A DNA stretch of 6,998 nucleotides from Bacilli bacterium. Lineage in GTDB: Bacteria > Bacillota_I > Bacilli_A > RF39 > UBA660. The stretch covers positions 1-6,998 of the forward strand of contig CAAETG010000016.1 in the NCBI GenBank assembly GCA_900758895.1. Reading direction: 5' to 3'. Under the pieces are notes generated by a model that did no database searches, was not told the origin of the DNA, and saw nothing but the letters and a program-made list of their open reading frames with translations. Positions within the stretch are counted from its first letter, which is position 1. Each line of letters opens with the position of its first letter. This document shows positions 4,947 through 6,998 of this stretch, piece after piece. The translations under genes and the position numbers were made by a program.

Positions 4947-6998
4947 TCGCTAGCTCCACTTTCTTTCAATTCTCGAACCGTATCCCCTTCATTTTTTATT
5001 AAATCATGAACAATAATTGCATTCGATACATCTAATATTTTCTCTGTTTTTTCAATTAATGTAGAAATATAATCAGTTGTAAGTTCTGCCCCCTCTTTTA
5101 TAACTTTATACTGACCTTCAGAATTATTATAATAAATTAAATCAGTAACAAAATTACCATTTGGAAATACAACAAAATTATCTTCTTTAATATTGAAAAT
5201 ATCATGTCCCATTGCAAATTCATTTTCAATACCAAGCATATTACCAAGAGTAGGCATTACATCATACATACCCATAACATAATTTACTTCACCTTGTAAC
5301 TGACTACGTAATTCTTTATTTTTTGTCCAAATAATAAGCGGTGTATTTTTATTTAGTTCATGATTATATGAATCATAAGGAACATAAGTTGGATCATCTT
5401 CTGTTTTTACTTCTCCTGTACGATAATCATAATTATAAAGATAATTAACTTCATTCCTTGTTAATTTTGCATCATGATCTCCATATAATACAAATACAGT
5501 ATTATCAAAATATTCTGAGTTATTAACATAATCAAAGAACTCACCTAAAGCTGCATCAGCATAATGACTACTCATAATATAATTACCAACATCAGTACCA
5601 TATAAATAATTAGATGTTACTTCTGTGCATTCCCCTGTAACTTCATCACATTCCTCATATGTAGTTGACATATCATATTCACCATATTTATCTAAATAAA
5701 TAAATGGAGAATGGTTAGATAAAGTAATAATAGTTCCCATATAATTAGTATGCGTTGCTTCAATATTTTCCATAATAGGAACAACTTGTTCAAAGAACTT
5801 CTTATCACTAATACCTAAATTAATATATTCTAAATTATTTGGATCTTCCGCATCTTCATTATAAGTATAAGTATCTTCAAAATACATATCATCATAACCA
5901 AAAGCCGGATGTACCGTTGAACGATTCCACATCGAAGCATAATTACCATGCATACTAAATGTATAATATCCTTTTTCTTTTAAAAGTTTTGGAATGGTAA
6001 TATATTCTCGATCATAATATTGGGTAAATACCGCTCCACTAGCCGCTGGCATTAAACTAGTTGTTAAAGTAAATTCAGTATCACTACTTGTTCCTATACT
6101 AACTTGTGGATAAAACCGAGAAAAGAACATTCCTTCACTTGCTATTCTATTTAAATTTGGTGTTGCTTCTACGCCATTAAATTCAACATCCATTAAATAA
6201 GTTTGCATGCCTTCCATATGAATAAATACAACATTATATCCTTCTAAAATACCAGTATACTCATTTTCGCCATCATAAAGATCAATTTCATCACTAGTAA
6301 AATATTCAATAAAACTTTGGGCAGCTTCATCATATCCAAACAAACTACTAAACTTAGGCGATAATGTTTGTACTAAATCATTAATTTGATATAAAACCAA
6401 ACCAAATCGTTCTACAACATAAACACGATTCCACTGTTTTGCAAGTCTTGAATAATCAGTACTTGTCGCTGTAACAAAGGTATAAGCTAAAAAAAGTCCT
6501 CCCACTAAAAGTGTTACCATACACATTTTCTTTCCCTTTTCAACCACACTCATAAAATTATAATATGTACTTCTAAGTAATTTTTTATGAATAAAATAAA
6601 ATAAAAAAGGAAACAAAATATACACCAAATCTGTTAGCTTTAATCTTTCGTAAACAGAACCCATAACTGTTTCTGTTTGTCCAACTGTTCCCAGCTCTCC
6701 AAAAGAAGCAAAAGAAGTATAAAAAGTATAATAAATAGAATTGATTACTTCCATTAAAGTAAAAATAATCAAAATAATCATAAAATATCGATATTGATTC
6801 TTTGGCTTTACCAAATAGCCAAAAGACCCAATCATGACTACCAAAGCTAAATCGGAAATAAATGTTTCAAAGCTCCACATATTTCCAATCGTAAAATTTC
6901 TTACCAACATAAGTCCTATCATAGAAAGTATGACATATGTAAGAAATAAACGATTCGTTGCTATATATTCAATTATATTTTTTCTAAGTTTTCGAAAA
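4943..6998 (-). CDS. ltaS: Lipoteichoic acid synthase family protein (partial, 5' end outside window)
   Basis: The protein is predicted to transfer glycerol phosphate from phosphatidylglycerol to a growing LTA chain outside the membrane. The frame stays open to the right edge, so 684 residues are visible and the true start is beyond 6998. The ATG at 6920-6922 falls inside the first membrane helix and is not the start. Numbering from that Met as 1, five spans are seen: about -11 to 8, 21-38, 46-66, 98-112 and 133-153. They are followed by a sulfatase-fold extracellular domain. By comparison with S. aureus LtaS, metal and catalytic residues are E237 (HMEGMQ), nucleophile T278 (GTSSDTE), and D482/H483 (YGDHDA). 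Substrate-site residues are H325 (MHGN), W332 and R334 (MWNR), and H404 (SNHSPF). All are present, so it should be active. A related family member with another phosphoglycerol substrate remains possible. It ends in an ATGA overlap with the next gene. Confidence 0.92.
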   Translation of the reverse strand, partial: FRKLRKNIIEYIATNRLFLTYVILSMIGLMLVRNFTIGNMWSFETFISDLALVVMIGSFGYLVKPKNQYRYFMIILIIFTLMEVINSIYYTFYTSFASFGELGTVGQTETVMGSVYERLKLTDLVYILFPFLFYFIHKKLLRSTYYNFMSVVEKGKKMCMVTLLVGGLFLAYTFVTATSTDYSRLAKQWNRVYVVERFGLVLYQINDLVQTLSPKFSSLFGYDEAAQSFIEYFTSDEIDLYDGENEYTGILEGYNVVFIHMEGMQTYLMDVEFNGVEATPNLNRIASEGMFFSRFYPQVSIGTSSDTEFTLTTSLMPAASGAVFTQYYDREYITIPKLLKEKGYYTFSMHGNYASMWNRSTVHPAFGYDDMYFEDTYTYNEDAEDPNNLEYINLGISDKKFFEQVVPIMENIEATHTNYMGTIITLSNHSPFIYLDKYGEYDMSTTYEECDEVTGECTEVTSNYLYGTDVGNYIMSSHYADAALGEFFDYVNNSEYFDNTVFVLYGDHDAKLTRNEVNYLYNYDYRTGEVKTEDDPTYVPYDSYNHELNKNTPLIIWTKNKELRSQLQGEVNYVMGMYDVMPTLGNMLGIENEFAMGHDIFNIKEDNFVVFPNGNFVTDLIYYNNSEGQYKVIKEGAELTTDYISTLIEKTEKILDVSNAIIVHDLIKNEGDTVRELKESGASE

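Noticed and set aside
6920..6922. ATG as the start of the LTA synthase
   Set aside because: The frame stays open upstream to the edge, and this Met falls inside the first membrane helix. It has no convincing ribosome binding site.

Overview
The window looks like a piece of chromosome from a low-GC, Gram-positive-type bacterium of the Bacilli/Firmicutes side, probably one of the uncultured gut lineages. The reasons are very AT-rich DNA, Shine-Dalgarno sites of the AAGGAGG/GGTGA type, a lipoteichoic acid (LTA) synthase, and an exported protein of a style I associate with uncultured Bacilli. The standard bacterial code fits: TGA ends the LTA synthase gene in an ATGA overlap with the next gene, so this is not the Mycoplasma code. 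The lineage is an inference from style, not from a marker gene.

Left part (1-1094): the 5' 301 codons of a minus-strand, membrane-anchored, exported protein, cut by the left edge. Upstream lies a near-ideal sigma-A promoter and a short leader with two inverted repeats, one of them at the predicted 5' end of the mRNA. The 191-base gap 904-1094 is a divergent intergenic region. To its right, a plus-strand gene (1095-1541) encodes a small protein made of two XRE-type helix-turn-helix domains in tandem.

Middle (1516-3466): a complete two-gene minus-strand operon, rloA (AAA/ABC-type ATPase, 2157-3389) and rloB (1549-2178), overlapping by 22 bases. This pair resembles the RloA/RloB genes linked to restriction loci and, from memory, the lactococcal abortive-infection system AbiL. 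All motifs I would look for are intact, so a working phage-defence or toxin-like module is the best reading. It has its own promoter and Shine-Dalgarno site, and is bounded by one hairpin terminator on each side. The right-hand terminator contains the -35 element of the rloA promoter. The left-hand one overlaps the stop codons of both rloB and the convergent regulator gene.

Right part (3505-6998): a three-gene minus-strand cell-envelope operon. It holds an LTA synthase (cut by the right edge, so its true start is outside the window), then a single-span membrane protein of unknown function joined by a 4-base ATGA overlap, then a single-span protein with a long lysine/serine/threonine tail that resembles histone H1 in composition. 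The defence-like pair sits between this operon and the regulator/exported-protein pair. No RNA genes, CRISPR arrays, insertion sequences or attachment sites were seen, and no stretch longer than 300 bases lacks a gene.
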